64,000 bases of DNA, from contig CAZZHG010000005.1 of the NCBI GenBank assembly GCA_964653655.1, positions 1 to 64,000 on the forward strand, given 5' to 3'. Under the pieces are notes generated by a model. That model saw only the letters and a list, made by a program, of their open reading frames with translations. It had not been told where the DNA came from and ran no database searches. Of the stretch, positions 49,461 to 58,888 are shown one piece after another. The stretch comes from CAZZHG01 sp964653655 (GTDB lineage Bacteria; Bdellovibrionota; FAC87; UBA2466). A program made the translations under genes and the position numbers. The number at the start of each line of letters is the position of its first letter. The first letter of the stretch is position 1.

Positions 49461-51101
49461 CTACCTTAGAGTCACGGTGATCGGGCAGCTCTTTCCGTTC
49501 GGCAGAAAGCCCAAGCTGAGCGAAGAGTGGCTCGAAGCGGTTCCACTCACGTTGAAGCTCTGCACGAGATTGGAGCCCGTCGGAACGGCGGGACCGGCCG
49601 TGATGCCGCTCGCGGGAACCGTACGCGTCAGAGCCCAGTTGAGGGTCGGCGCGCAGCTAAGAGGAGCGCTCAAGGTGAATCCGCGAAGCAGACATGACAA
49701 CGCAAAGGTCGTCGAGGTTTGCGCACCGAACAGGAACTGGCGCACTCCCGAGCACGCCGTGGGTCCCGGAGGAGGCTGGGGCGGATTCGGGGTCGGAGTG
49801 GGCGTCGGGTTAGGACTCGGCGTGGGGGTCGGCGTGGCCGCGCCTTTCACTTCGTAGCGAACTTTGCACGCAGCCGAGCTGACTCCCTGAGCGTTGATGA
49901 CTTTGCCCGTGTACTCGAAAATTCCGACGGTGGAAGTGTCGGCGGCGACCGTGTACCGGCCGTTCTGTAGCGCCACTCGAACGCCCATGAACTCGCCGAC
50001 AGTGGCATGCCCTTCCGTCACCCGAAGCGTGGCCGTCGCTTGCTGACGGTGCTGTGCGGGATTCGGGTTTACGGTGATCTCACAGGCCGGAGCGGGCGGC
50101 GGTGGAGGCGCGGTCACCACCCTCACCATCTTCGAGCTGCACGAGGCGCTCATCCCGGTCACGGTGTAGACGTTCGCCAGAAGATGTGTGGGAAGAGGAC
50201 TGAGCGCTTTAACGGAACCCTGATAGGCGCCCCGATACGGATCGATTCGGATCACGTCCGGCGCTCCACTAGCCGTGGGTTTGGTCACGGTCGCGTAAGC
50301 AATCGGTCCCGTTCCGGAAAGGGTAAAGTTGATGTCTCCGCCCTGGTTAACGGTGGTCTGCTGAACGGTGATGCTACAGGTGATGGGGTTGCCGCCCGGA
50401 AGCGGATCTTCGCAAACTCGCTTGATGGTGGCTTCGACTTCGGCTTTGTTCCGGCTGATGTCGATGATAGACGCCGCGGGCTGGCCGGCCGAGGTTCCGC
50501 TGGTACAAATGACTCCCTGAAGCTTTCCGCCGGCGAACGCGCCCGCACCCGAATCACCGCCCTTGATTTCCATGTATCGGCCGCCCTGCTGGGTGCTCTT
50601 TACGCTGTAGAACGGCCCGCCTCCGGGAGTGTTGATGAAGTCGAGACTGTCCCGGAAGGACGCGTTCGAAACGTGCGCCCGCCCGTACTCGTTCAATCCG
50701 TTACCATTCACGGTGACGCTCGATCCGTTGGGCAACGGGCTACCGGCAATCTGCGCTACGTCCCCGGCGCCGACGATGTTGCGGTGAATTCTCATCACCA
50801 CCACGCCGTCCACGGGACCCATGTGGATGACTTCACTCTGCGAGATATTTCCGACGATCGAGTTCGGTACCGGGTTCGCGGCTCCCGATGGATCCGTGTA
50901 CGCCTGTCGCCAGGCGGTTCCGCCCCCGGCGCAATGTCCGACGGTGAGCACGCAGTTCGCGCGCACGGCGACGGCCGAGCAAATGTCGTTGCCCAGTTTC
51001 AGCTGGATTTGATGGGAAGCGGCCGCCTTGTCTCCGGAAAAGGAAATGGCGACGGCCGAAACGGGAGCGAGAAGCAGCGCGAGGAAGGTGATGGATTTCA
51101 A
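49461..51101 (-). CDS. Trypsin-like protease with Ig-like modules and a Pro/Thr linker
   Basis: 546 residues, TTG start behind GGAGG. Signal peptide (AVAISFSG), then trypsin with His56 (LTVGHC), Asp98 (VDGVVVM) and Ser184 (GGDSGAG). The usual GDSGG is GDSGA, a small change in the oxyanion area. Then two Ig-like modules with internal Cys pairs, a low-complexity TPTPSPNPTPTPTPNP-type linker, and a last beta domain (GPTACSG). The modules resemble those of the 1-707 and 27314 proteins, but less closely. Exported, probably with surface-binding parts. Confidence 0.9.
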   Translation of the reverse strand: MKSITFLALLLAPVSAVAISFSGDKAAASHQIQLKLGNDICSAVAVRANCVLTVGHCAGGGTAWRQAYTDPSGAANPVPNSIVGNISQSEVIHMGPVDGVVVMRIHRNIVGAGDVAQIAGSPLPNGSSVTVNGNGLNEYGRAHVSNASFRDSLDFINTPGGGPFYSVKSTQQGGRYMEIKGGDSGAGAFAGGKLQGVICTSGTSAGQPAASIIDISRNKAEVEATIKRVCEDPLPGGNPITCSITVQQTTVNQGGDINFTLSGTGPIAYATVTKPTASGAPDVIRIDPYRGAYQGSVKALSPLPTHLLANVYTVTGMSASCSSKMVRVVTAPPPPPAPACEITVNPNPAQHRQQATATLRVTEGHATVGEFMGVRVALQNGRYTVAADTSTVGIFEYTGKVINAQGVSSAACKVRYEVKGAATPTPTPSPNPTPTPTPNPPQPPPGPTACSGVRQFLFGAQTSTTFALSCLLRGFTLSAPLSCAPTLNWALTRTVPASGITAGPAVPTGSNLVQSFNVSGTASSHSSLSLGFLPNGKSCPITVTLR

Positions 51102-51219
51102 GCAGGCCTCCAGGGGAAGAGGATTTCTTTGACCCTTTCAGTATGGGACCGGAAGGCTACCGGACGGTTACAGCGGCGTAAGCGTCACGAAAACAAGGGG
51201 AAAAGAGGTAAGATGCCTC

Positions 51220-51927
51220 ATGATCGTGGAAGCCCTTATAAAAGACATCCGCCCGACCCAGATGGAAATAGGCACGGCCCACGTCACCTACTCCGTGGGG
51301 AAAGTACGGGAGCGAGGCCATCTTTCCCGCGCCCTTCCCGGCGTGATCGGCCCGGACGGCGACTACTACATTAGCGATGGGCACCACTGGGCGAGTGCCG
51401 CTCAAGCGATGGGCTTTAAAAGCCTTCGCATCGAGGTACGCGCCGATTTTTCGGGTAAGGGCTGGGAGGAGTTCGCGAAATATCTGCACGAGCACGGCGT
51501 GGGCTATTTCACCCCGGAAGTTCGCAACCGCTTCGGGCTTACCGAGCTGTATCGGACGCAGTTACCAAAGAGCCTGAGCGAAATGCGGGACAATCCGGGC
51601 CGATCGATAGTCGGAATCGCCTTGGAAGAGCTGCCCCTCGTGGCGGAAGAAGCACTGAGGGATTACATCGAGTTCTCGCTCGCCGAGGAGTTCGAAGCGA
51701 ACTTTCGAAAGCAGGGAGTCGACTTCGAAAAGCCCATCACCGACGAAGCCATCGAAAAGGCAAAGCGAGTGATTGCCACGGATGAGGATATCTTGGCCTA
51801 CCTGGGAAAGAATCTGCGACCCGACCTCGATCAGAAGAAAGCGGCCGAGGCCACCTTCGGGCCCATCAACCGTTATCGATCGGCTCTGGGTCTCGGGCGG
51901 ATGACCCTCACCGCCACTCCGGAATAG
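51220..51927 (+). CDS. ParB-like (ParBc_2) protein
   Basis: 235 residues. The block YYISDGHHWASAAQAMG is a ParB-like core with catalytic-type HH, and the rest matches ParB-like nuclease families of unclear role. It is not a chromosome-partition ParB because there is no HTH domain. Its end overlaps the S41 protease antisense by 55 bases. Confidence 0.85.
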   Translation: MIVEALIKDIRPTQMEIGTAHVTYSVGKVRERGHLSRALPGVIGPDGDYYISDGHHWASAAQAMGFKSLRIEVRADFSGKGWEEFAKYLHEHGVGYFTPEVRNRFGLTELYRTQLPKSLSEMRDNPGRSIVGIALEELPLVAEEALRDYIEFSLAEEFEANFRKQGVDFEKPITDEAIEKAKRVIATDEDILAYLGKNLRPDLDQKKAAEATFGPINRYRSALGLGRMTLTATPE

Positions 51928-53900
51928 GGACAATCGTTCTTCGCGAACAGTTCGCGCCGCTCGCCGTTGGGCGGGTCGACGATGGCCACTTCGGGTGCCG
52001 TTCCTTCAAGTCCGCTCTCATTGAGGATGACGGCGTAGTCGCCGAGAATATGGAGGACTTCTCTAGTATAAGGATCGTTGCCGAACGTCAGATTCGTGCC
52101 GGTGCTCAACTCTTGCTTGCCCATCGCACCGAGCTTACTCAGCTCCTCCCCCGGCAAGGAGGTGCCGCTGGAGGAAACCGTAGCCGAGAGCTTCAAAAAA
52201 TCCGCAATCTGGGAGTTCAGGGCGGCAAGCACCGGATCGGCGCTCACTCGCGCCGCGTGGCGATCGCGCAGCGCCTTCAGAAATTCGGGCGTTACATGGG
52301 TGCTTTTTCCCACGTTGACCACAGGCGTGATGTCTTCAAACTGCAGGGGATTGGGGAGCGAATGCTCGCCGACCTTCGCTTGGTCCCAACCGGAAGAAAA
52401 GACCACGTCCGACTCCACTCCGCCGTGCTGGGTGGTTTTGCCCTTGGGCCTGAAGAAACCCTGAACCGTTAGTTTCGCGACGCCGAGCTTCTCCCCTTCA
52501 AGGACGTAAACCTGCTGAACGCTGCCCTTTCCGAACGTTCTGGAATCCCCCACGATGATACCGCGGCCGTAATCCTGTACGGCGCCGGCCAAAATTTCGG
52601 AAGAGCTGGCGCTTCTCTTGTCGACGAGAACCACGAGGGGACCGTTGTAAATCTGATTGAGCTGAGAAACGTAGGCATTTCCGATTTTGTCGCCCGCGAA
52701 GTCCGTGACCTGGACCGCCGGAACCTTGCCGTGCAGAAGGCCGATCAGATGAACCACTTCATCGATGGACCCGCCACCATTGCCTCGCTGGTCGATGATA
52801 ATCCCGGCGACGCCCTTCCCTGATACGGCAAGCGACTCGATGGCCTTGTAGACATCCTTCGCCATGGAAACCTTGTGATCCGGATCCGAATAATAGCTAG
52901 GGATGTCGATAATCGCGATGGGCAGCGCCTCGCCTTCGATCGGCAGCTCGGCAATGTGTATCTTCACTCGGTCCTCTCCGAGACTGATGTGCTCGCGGGG
53001 CACCTGGATGATGTTGGGGGGCACTCCCTCCTGGGAGGAAACTTTGAGATAGACCGTCGTGCCGGCCGCTCCTTTCAAGAGCTGACTCGCCTTCTCATAG
53101 GGCACTTTATCGAAATCGACGTAGTTCACCCCGTCCTCGGAAGCGCCGACTATTCGGTGACCTGCCTGCAGGGTTCCTTCCTTTGCGGCGCCGCCTCCGG
53201 GCATTACGGACTTGATCTCGATCCCGCCCTTTCCCGGCGCGATGGTGACCCCGATGCCGTCGAATCCGCTATTGATGGCCATCTTCCAACCCTCATACGT
53301 GTCCTCGGACATATAGGAGGAATGCGGATCGAGGGCGATGGCCGCCGAATCGAGGTAAACCTCGGTAACTTGCCCGGTCGATGCTTTGGTCGTCCACTCC
53401 AATCCGCGCTTGAGATCGTCCCTCAAAATCTTGATCGCCTCCGCACGGGGCATTCCGCTCTTCACGCGGATCTCGAGATCTTCCCGCACGAATTTCTCGA
53501 GCGACGAATTCCCCGTGGGCGCCTCGCCTTTCTCAAGCAGCTCGACCACGGGAGGAATCTTTTCCCGCTTTCTTTGTAGAAGCCTATGAAACATGTCCCA
53601 GGCGGAGGAAAATTTGCCGGCCTTTATTTCATCGCCGTGACGAGCTTCGTACTTCAGGAACTCCACCTTGTCCTGTTCGGTCAGATAGATCGAATCGGGG
53701 TCGAGCGAAGCTAGATAGTTGGCGTGAATGCGATAGGACACCGTGGAAAGCGGGACCTCCAGAAAGTGCTCGGACTCGACGGCCTTCGAAAACTCGATGG
53801 CGGCTTGCTGATCTTGAGCGGTGGGCGAGCCGAGCTCGGCCCGGCCGGCCGCGCATGCGACCAGTAGAAGGAGGGCAAACTTTTTCAGCTCCAAACGCAT
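51873..53900 (-). CDS. C-terminal processing peptidase (S41, Tsp/Prc-like)
   Basis: 675 residues. The leader MRLELKKFALLLLVAC suggests a signal peptide or lipobox. A helical lead region, a PDZ domain (about 215-300, FDGIGVTIAPGKGGIEIKS) and the S41 core with DKRSASSSEILAGAVQDYG (catalytic Ser) and FGKGSVQQV (catalytic Lys) follow. It cuts proteins at their C-termini, such as lipoproteins or cell-wall enzymes. It is long compared with the typical 450-residue CtpA type and nearer to Prc. It is divergent from the AraC regulator and overlaps the ParB-like gene. Confidence 0.93.
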   Translation of the reverse strand: MRLELKKFALLLLVACAAGRAELGSPTAQDQQAAIEFSKAVESEHFLEVPLSTVSYRIHANYLASLDPDSIYLTEQDKVEFLKYEARHGDEIKAGKFSSAWDMFHRLLQRKREKIPPVVELLEKGEAPTGNSSLEKFVREDLEIRVKSGMPRAEAIKILRDDLKRGLEWTTKASTGQVTEVYLDSAAIALDPHSSYMSEDTYEGWKMAINSGFDGIGVTIAPGKGGIEIKSVMPGGGAAKEGTLQAGHRIVGASEDGVNYVDFDKVPYEKASQLLKGAAGTTVYLKVSSQEGVPPNIIQVPREHISLGEDRVKIHIAELPIEGEALPIAIIDIPSYYSDPDHKVSMAKDVYKAIESLAVSGKGVAGIIIDQRGNGGGSIDEVVHLIGLLHGKVPAVQVTDFAGDKIGNAYVSQLNQIYNGPLVVLVDKRSASSSEILAGAVQDYGRGIIVGDSRTFGKGSVQQVYVLEGEKLGVAKLTVQGFFRPKGKTTQHGGVESDVVFSSGWDQAKVGEHSLPNPLQFEDITPVVNVGKSTHVTPEFLKALRDRHAARVSADPVLAALNSQIADFLKLSATVSSSGTSLPGEELSKLGAMGKQELSTGTNLTFGNDPYTREVLHILGDYAVILNESGLEGTAPEVAIVDPPNGERRELFAKNDCPYSGVAVRVIRPRPRADR

Positions 53901-54033
53901 TTAGCCGCACCACCGACCGTCATTTAGGGCACAACCTTAGAAGGGTACGTGAGCACGAATGGAATACAGAAGCGTTAAAGGAAGCGGCTGGAACGGCCTA
54001 ATTTCAGTTACTTAATCTTACTCGTTAGGACAA

Positions 54034-55119
54034 TTGACGAGTCCCCCGCCGCGGTCTTTCCTTAGCGCCTTCATGGGTTTCTGGCTTTCGGCTTTTTTGG
54101 TTTCCGGCACTCTGGGGCTTATCCTCGTGGCCGCCCTCTTTACTCAGACGGAAAATCGTCTGCCGAACCGGCTTTTGGCCGTGGTCGTTCTGCTCGCCCT
54201 ACTCAACCAAGCGGTCGCCCTCCCGAGCCGCCTGCAGGGAGTGGATCCTTTCGAATGGATTCAGCTCGGTTTGGACTATCCGTTCGTGCTCCTTATAGCG
54301 CCGCTTCTCTATCTCTATATCGTATGCCTCACCACCCGCGAGTTCTGTCTGAACCGTTCGCACTTAAAGCATCTGATTCCATTTTTCGTGGGAACGATTT
54401 GGACGGTCATTGTGCTGTCGTTGCGGCCCGCCACCTTCGAGTGGGAGCCCTATGCCCGCCACCTCTATCGGCTTTGCGTCGGCGGTTACTACGTCTACCT
54501 CGCCGAGAAGCAGGTAACCGAGTACGAGGCGCGCCTCCAAGAAGTAACGGCGAGCTCGCTCAAGGTGACTTGGCTAAAGTTGTTGTTACTTGCCGCCTTG
54601 GCGGCGTGGATTCTCAATGCCGGTCAGATCATAACTGGTTTTCCGCTGGCACTGTCTCAAGCCCGAACGCTGCTTGTCACCCTGACTTTGTTCGCGATCG
54701 GATTCTTTGCCTTGCGCTATTCGGCGGTCTTTGCCGAGGCACGAGGGCTTTCCACTCGCTCGACTAAGTTTTCCCCGGAGGACTTGAAGGGAAACGCCAA
54801 GCTCCTGACCGCCATTCTCGAAAGCGAGAAACTCTACCTGGATCCCGAGCTTCGTTTGAGCACTCTGGCCGAGCGCATGAAGCTGCGTCCCGACGAGGTC
54901 AGCGAAGTTCTTCGCGATGGCGTCGGAATGACTTTCTTCAACCTGATAAATCGATACCGGGTCCGCGAGGCGGAGCATCGCCTTCGCGATTCCAGTCTGG
55001 CTCACCTGAGCATCCTGGGCATCGCGATGGATTGCGGCTTCAACTCGAAGTCTTCCTTCGCTGAGGCCTTCAAGAAGTGGAACGGCAAAACCCCGTCCGA
55101 GTACCGTCAGGGCAGGTAG
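54034..55119 (+). CDS. AraC-family regulator with membrane N-terminus
   Basis: 361 residues with a TTG start behind TTAGGA; an ATG at 54073 (MGFWLSAF) is an alternative. The first ~240 residues contain about seven hydrophobic segments. The C-terminus is an AraC HTH (LSTLAERMKLRPDEVSEVLR, then ILGIAMDCGFNSKSSFAEAF). Such membrane AraC proteins sense envelope signals. It is divergent from the S41 protease, which it may regulate, and converges with the response regulator (13-base overlap). Confidence 0.9.
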   Translation: MTSPPPRSFLSAFMGFWLSAFLVSGTLGLILVAALFTQTENRLPNRLLAVVVLLALLNQAVALPSRLQGVDPFEWIQLGLDYPFVLLIAPLLYLYIVCLTTREFCLNRSHLKHLIPFFVGTIWTVIVLSLRPATFEWEPYARHLYRLCVGGYYVYLAEKQVTEYEARLQEVTASSLKVTWLKLLLLAALAAWILNAGQIITGFPLALSQARTLLVTLTLFAIGFFALRYSAVFAEARGLSTRSTKFSPEDLKGNAKLLTAILESEKLYLDPELRLSTLAERMKLRPDEVSEVLRDGVGMTFFNLINRYRVREAEHRLRDSSLAHLSILGIAMDCGFNSKSSFAEAFKKWNGKTPSEYRQGR

Positions 55120-55493
55120 TTCGCGAGCACTATCTCGATGCTTTGGACGAACTCGCTCTTTGTCAGCACGACGGTCGCTCCCAGCAAATAGACTTCCTCC
55201 GCCGTCATCGGCGATCCATACAGCCCGTTGAATAGGATAAGGACGGGCAGATTCACGAGTGATTCGTCTTTGCGGATGGCTTTCAGAAGTTCGACGCCGT
55301 TGAGCCCCGGCATGTTCGTATCGGTGACGACGAGGCCAACGTCGCCTTTCTTGATGAGGGAAAGCGCGGTCTCCGGCTTGGAGCAAAGCGCCAGCCTCGC
55401 TTTCGGAATCACCGCGGCGATGTAGTCTAGCCAGGCGGGATCGTCGTCGACAACCAGAGCCTTGAGCGGTTTTGTGTCGCCCCTCTTCTTCAT
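55107..55493 (-). CDS. Single-domain response regulator
   Basis: 128 residues from the ATG at 55493, behind GGGAGG. The receiver residues are present: the acidic DDDP, phospho-Asp in VTDTNMPG, and Lys in VLTKSEF. There is no output domain, so it acts by protein contact or phosphotransfer. It leads into the stress-type gene group. Confidence 0.9.
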   Translation of the reverse strand: MKKRGDTKPLKALVVDDDPAWLDYIAAVIPKARLALCSKPETALSLIKKGDVGLVVTDTNMPGLNGVELLKAIRKDESLVNLPVLILFNGLYGSPMTAEEVYLLGATVVLTKSEFVQSIEIVLANYLP

Positions 55494-55566
55494 GGAACCT
55501 CCCGTGGGGAGTTCCAGAATGAAGAAATTCGCTACGAATCTCGTCCGCCTGAAAAAAGTCGGACGC

Positions 55567-56553
55567 CTAAATCGGTGGGTTGGCTCCGAAGGCAATTCGC
55601 GCCAATTGATTCCGGAACGCGTCGGTCACGGAATCCTGCTGAACATGGAGTACCATCACCGGCAACCGGCTCTGACGCATAACCTGCCTCGCGAAACTTC
55701 CGAGCATTGCGGCACCAACCGGCCCCCGCTTCGAGGCCATGGCGATGATGGTGTCCTTGCCAAGCTCCCCGACCAGCCTGAGCAGGGCGGGAACCGGTCG
55801 GCCGAACGTCATGTCCAGCACCAGCCGAATTTCCACGCCTTCCTTGCGTGCCTGTTCCATCCAGGCCTCCGATTCGATTCGAAGGCTTTCCTCGAGTTGC
55901 GAGACTGGATTCTGCGGATCGGTGGGAGATACGTTGCCGATCTCGGGATAGAGGCGGTTCATTTTGTGAAAGAGAGTGATGGAGGCGTTCGTTTCGGCCG
56001 CGAGCTGGACCGCTTTGTCGAAGGCGTCTTTCGACACTTCACTGAAGTCCGTCGGAAAGCAGATCTTCTTCAGCCCCCTCGGACGGGCCGCTTTCGGATT
56101 GACCACCAGAACGGGAATGGGGCTGCGTGAAGCGAGACTTTCGGCGAAACTCCCCAGTATCATCCGGGCCGGCCCGCGCCTTGCGTGGGAGGTAAGGACG
56201 ATTCCGTCGGCACCTTCGTGAAGCGCGAAACGAAGAAGCTCATTCACCCCGTCGTTCACCGACGCGGAAGCCTGGCGGAGGAAACGCGGAGGGAGCACTC
56301 CCAGAGTATTTCCCTGAACCAAAAGCTCCCGAAGATTCAGCTCGGCGGCGGTCGCCAAAGCGTGCCACTCCTCGAGAAATTGCCTGGTGCGTCCGTCGTA
56401 CTTTCCGAGGGGCAGACAACTGACCGGCTGAATCGTCAGAAAGGTCTTCGTGTGAAGGCCCTTCAGATGCTCCACCGCCCGCCATTGAGTGACGGGTTGA
56501 TCGTGAAAGGCATCCACCGCCCAGATCCATTTTTTGGAACTTTTCGCTTCCAT
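55567..56553 (-). CDS. Universal stress protein with two Usp domains
   Basis: 328 residues. Two tandem Usp-type alpha/beta domains are seen; the clear ATP-type blocks are GADGIVLTSHARRG (first) and DTIIAMASKRGPVGAAMLGSF (second), each followed by a PVLVV/PVMVL strand. Double Usp proteins are common in hypoxia and stress sets. No start site is strong; the ATG at 56553 is the only one that keeps the first domain. Confidence 0.92.
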   Translation of the reverse strand: MEAKSSKKWIWAVDAFHDQPVTQWRAVEHLKGLHTKTFLTIQPVSCLPLGKYDGRTRQFLEEWHALATAAELNLRELLVQGNTLGVLPPRFLRQASASVNDGVNELLRFALHEGADGIVLTSHARRGPARMILGSFAESLASRSPIPVLVVNPKAARPRGLKKICFPTDFSEVSKDAFDKAVQLAAETNASITLFHKMNRLYPEIGNVSPTDPQNPVSQLEESLRIESEAWMEQARKEGVEIRLVLDMTFGRPVPALLRLVGELGKDTIIAMASKRGPVGAAMLGSFARQVMRQSRLPVMVLHVQQDSVTDAFRNQLARIAFGANPPI

Positions 56554-56572
56554 ACTCGTTCGAGCCCCCTCT

Positions 56573-57043
56573 TCATTCCGGTACTTTATGGCCAGCCGAG
56601 CCGGCCCACACCGGAGCCCCGGTCAGCTCCCGCAAAATTACTTTTCGATCTCTCCACCTGATCTCTTGGGCGACGATGGCGGGCTTTCCTTCCCAGCGGA
56701 TCGTCACGCCCACCACCACCACCGGCTCGCCTTTAGTGAACAGGAGATCTCTTTCCATGACGAACCACTTCGGTCCGACATGAACTCCCATCTCTCCTTT
56801 TTCTCCACGCAGGCGGAGCTGAAGACCAGGCTCCACCGCATTCAGAGGCATCAGATCTTCCGTGCGAAGGACTTTTCCCTCGAAGGTGGCTCGAGTCCCT
56901 TTTTCGTAGAGCTCCTGGTATCGGCCTCCGGTGCCCCAAGCCCCGCTCGTTTGCTTGGCCGCGGACGGCTCGCTTTCCGCCCGTACGGTCATCAGGACCA
57001 ACAGGGCGAAAACGGCAACGCCGGGACGCAGGAACTTTTTCAA
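56573..57043 (-). CDS. Exported protein, possibly OB-fold, unknown
   Basis: 156 residues, TTG start behind GGAGG. Signal peptide (TVRAESEP), then a beta-rich ~110-residue part (ATFEGKVLRTEDLMP, VVVVGVTIRWEGKPAIVAQ, REVILREL-like) that could be an OB-fold. Located directly upstream of the Usp gene with a 19-base gap, so probably an operon. Confidence 0.7.
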   Translation of the reverse strand: MKKFLRPGVAVFALLVLMTVRAESEPSAAKQTSGAWGTGGRYQELYEKGTRATFEGKVLRTEDLMPLNAVEPGLQLRLRGEKGEMGVHVGPKWFVMERDLLFTKGEPVVVVGVTIRWEGKPAIVAQEIRWRDRKVILRELTGAPVWAGSAGHKVPE

Positions 57044-57171
57044 GAAGGCCTCCTCTGAATCGGGTCTACGGCAACAGATTGCAAATCCAGAGCCAGCGAA
57101 ACCACGGCCTTTTTGACCGGAATGGCCCCGAAATGGGACGAATCACCATCCGGACGAGACATTTTGTCGCC

Positions 57172-58764
57172 TCAACCGTTGGCGCACCGGTACTGCCGGG
57201 TTCCGCTACTTTTATCGATGAGGGTCTTCAAGACCGTGCAGATGGGGTATCCCCTTCGGCTACCCGCGGCGGCGGCGTGGGTCAGCGATTCCGCGGGAAC
57301 CTCTTTGCCGGTAAAGGCGACGTCGGCCTTATCGAAAGCTGTATAAGGAGTTACTCCCGCCTGCGGGATCCAAAGAAAATCCGGATGGGCATTCTCGTGC
57401 CATTCCCCTCCGAGCGCCATGTAGCGCCCTTCGGATTGGTACATCTCGAGATCGAAGGTGAAGGTCATGCGACGGATCTGGTCCGCGGCCGCCCGCGCGT
57501 CTCCGCTGGGCCGGGTCTCGACGAGGTAGCCCACCGTGGCGGCGACTCCGACCACTTTCTTGATTCCCCTATCGTCGTACCGGCCACCGGCTCCTCTTTG
57601 CCCTCGGGTGAGTGGCTTTTGAAACCGGTCCTTCGCCTTGAAACGGGAATCGTAATCCACGGCGACCTTCCGCCAATCGTCGTTGGTACGGGACGGATCC
57701 GTGGGGTCGAAGTAAGTCAGGCGATAGGCCGAGATCGGATGATTCCAAACCTGGTAGTCGAAAGCCACGTCCATGACGAAGGAAGATCCCTGACGGCCCA
57801 CCAGGTTGCCCAGCGCCAGGAAGAACGTGGAGGGATTGGTGTCGAAGCATTCGGGTTGCTGAAGACGGCCGTTTGGAAATGTGTCGGTCTGCTTCTCGTC
57901 GCAGCGGCCTCCGACGAAATTCGTGGGAATTTCCGCAGTGGCCCAGGCGAGCGTCGTCATGGCGCGGATTTCATCCGGAAGCCACCGCACGGTTACCTTG
58001 TTTGGTCCGACGACATCCACGGCCCGATCGGGGCGGGGCGCACCGATGCTGGCCGCTGCCCAGCCATGGCAAAGTCCCATCCAAGTGGGTACGTCGCCGG
58101 TTTCGTCCTTGTAACGGGCGCCCGCCAGCTTCTGATTGCGGGTGAGAGAGAAATCGGTGTCGCCCACGGTCAGATCCCACTTCTCGGCTGGCGACCAAGT
58201 TTGCACGAGCTTGGTCAGGTCGGCGAAGGAAAGCGAAAGCGCCCGGCTCCAGTCGGCCGGCTGTTGGTAGCTGGCAACCGCTTCGTCGTACGAACCGAAC
58301 CAGGTGTTTTCGAGGTAGCGGAACGAAGTAGCTCCCCCGCGAAGCGACCAGTAATCGCCGGACCAAAGGCCGAGCTTGGTCTTTCCCTCGACGGGAAGTT
58401 GGCTGGGATCCCAGGAAAGTTTCTTTTCGTCGATCCAGCTGTGGGTCAGTTGGTTCACCCGATCGTAAGCGGCCGGAGCTTCCCAGGTAGCAGGTTGGTT
58501 GAGTTTCGGAAAATAGCGTCTGGCCACCCCTCGGCAAAGGGACTGAATGATTCGGCGGCGGTTTGCCGTGACCGGCACGGGCCTTCCTTCCGCCGTGCTT
58601 CGCGGAACGGCCTCGCTCATAAGGGAAACGTCTCCGTCGGCGAACCGCTTGAGGCGATTGCTCAGCTCCGCCGCTTCCCGCGCGGTTAGAATCACTTCGC
58701 TAGCGGGAATCCCGTTTCCGGAAGCGGACAGACAACATAGAACCCCAAAGATGACCTTTCGCAT
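57172..58764 (-). CDS. Exported transglutaminase-elicitor-like protein
   Basis: 530 residues with a signal peptide. The catalytic-type GLCHGWAAASIG block (Cys232, His233) and the later MDVAFDYQVWNHPISAYRL block with Asp and His fit the TGase-elicitor family (PF16683-like). Such proteins are known from oomycetes and some bacteria. It could crosslink or cut proteins outside the cell. I am moderately sure of the family; activity is unknown. It stands alone with 128 bases to the 57043 gene. Confidence 0.65.
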   Translation of the reverse strand: MRKVIFGVLCCLSASGNGIPASEVILTAREAAELSNRLKRFADGDVSLMSEAVPRSTAEGRPVPVTANRRRIIQSLCRGVARRYFPKLNQPATWEAPAAYDRVNQLTHSWIDEKKLSWDPSQLPVEGKTKLGLWSGDYWSLRGGATSFRYLENTWFGSYDEAVASYQQPADWSRALSLSFADLTKLVQTWSPAEKWDLTVGDTDFSLTRNQKLAGARYKDETGDVPTWMGLCHGWAAASIGAPRPDRAVDVVGPNKVTVRWLPDEIRAMTTLAWATAEIPTNFVGGRCDEKQTDTFPNGRLQQPECFDTNPSTFFLALGNLVGRQGSSFVMDVAFDYQVWNHPISAYRLTYFDPTDPSRTNDDWRKVAVDYDSRFKAKDRFQKPLTRGQRGAGGRYDDRGIKKVVGVAATVGYLVETRPSGDARAAADQIRRMTFTFDLEMYQSEGRYMALGGEWHENAHPDFLWIPQAGVTPYTAFDKADVAFTGKEVPAESLTHAAAAGSRRGYPICTVLKTLIDKSSGTRQYRCANG

Positions 58765-58888
58765 GCTACCCCCAGCAGATTTGCGAAAGGGCTTTGCACC
58801 TTACGTGCCGAAGGCAGGCTCAGCTCGAAATTTGCGGACGGGCGGATTTTTCGGGAAATATTGACTCAAACCAGCGGCAAGTTGCCCC

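Noticed and set aside
49790..49855. Short tandem repeats resembling an array
   Set aside because: They encode the Pro/Thr linker of the trypsin; no spacers or CRISPR-type repeats.
50007..51374. 455-codon plus-strand frame over the 49461 trypsin
   Set aside because: Shadow; no plausible protein features.
57079..58689. 536-codon plus-strand frame over the transglutaminase-like gene
   Set aside because: Shadow; the minus strand has a signal peptide and catalytic-type blocks.
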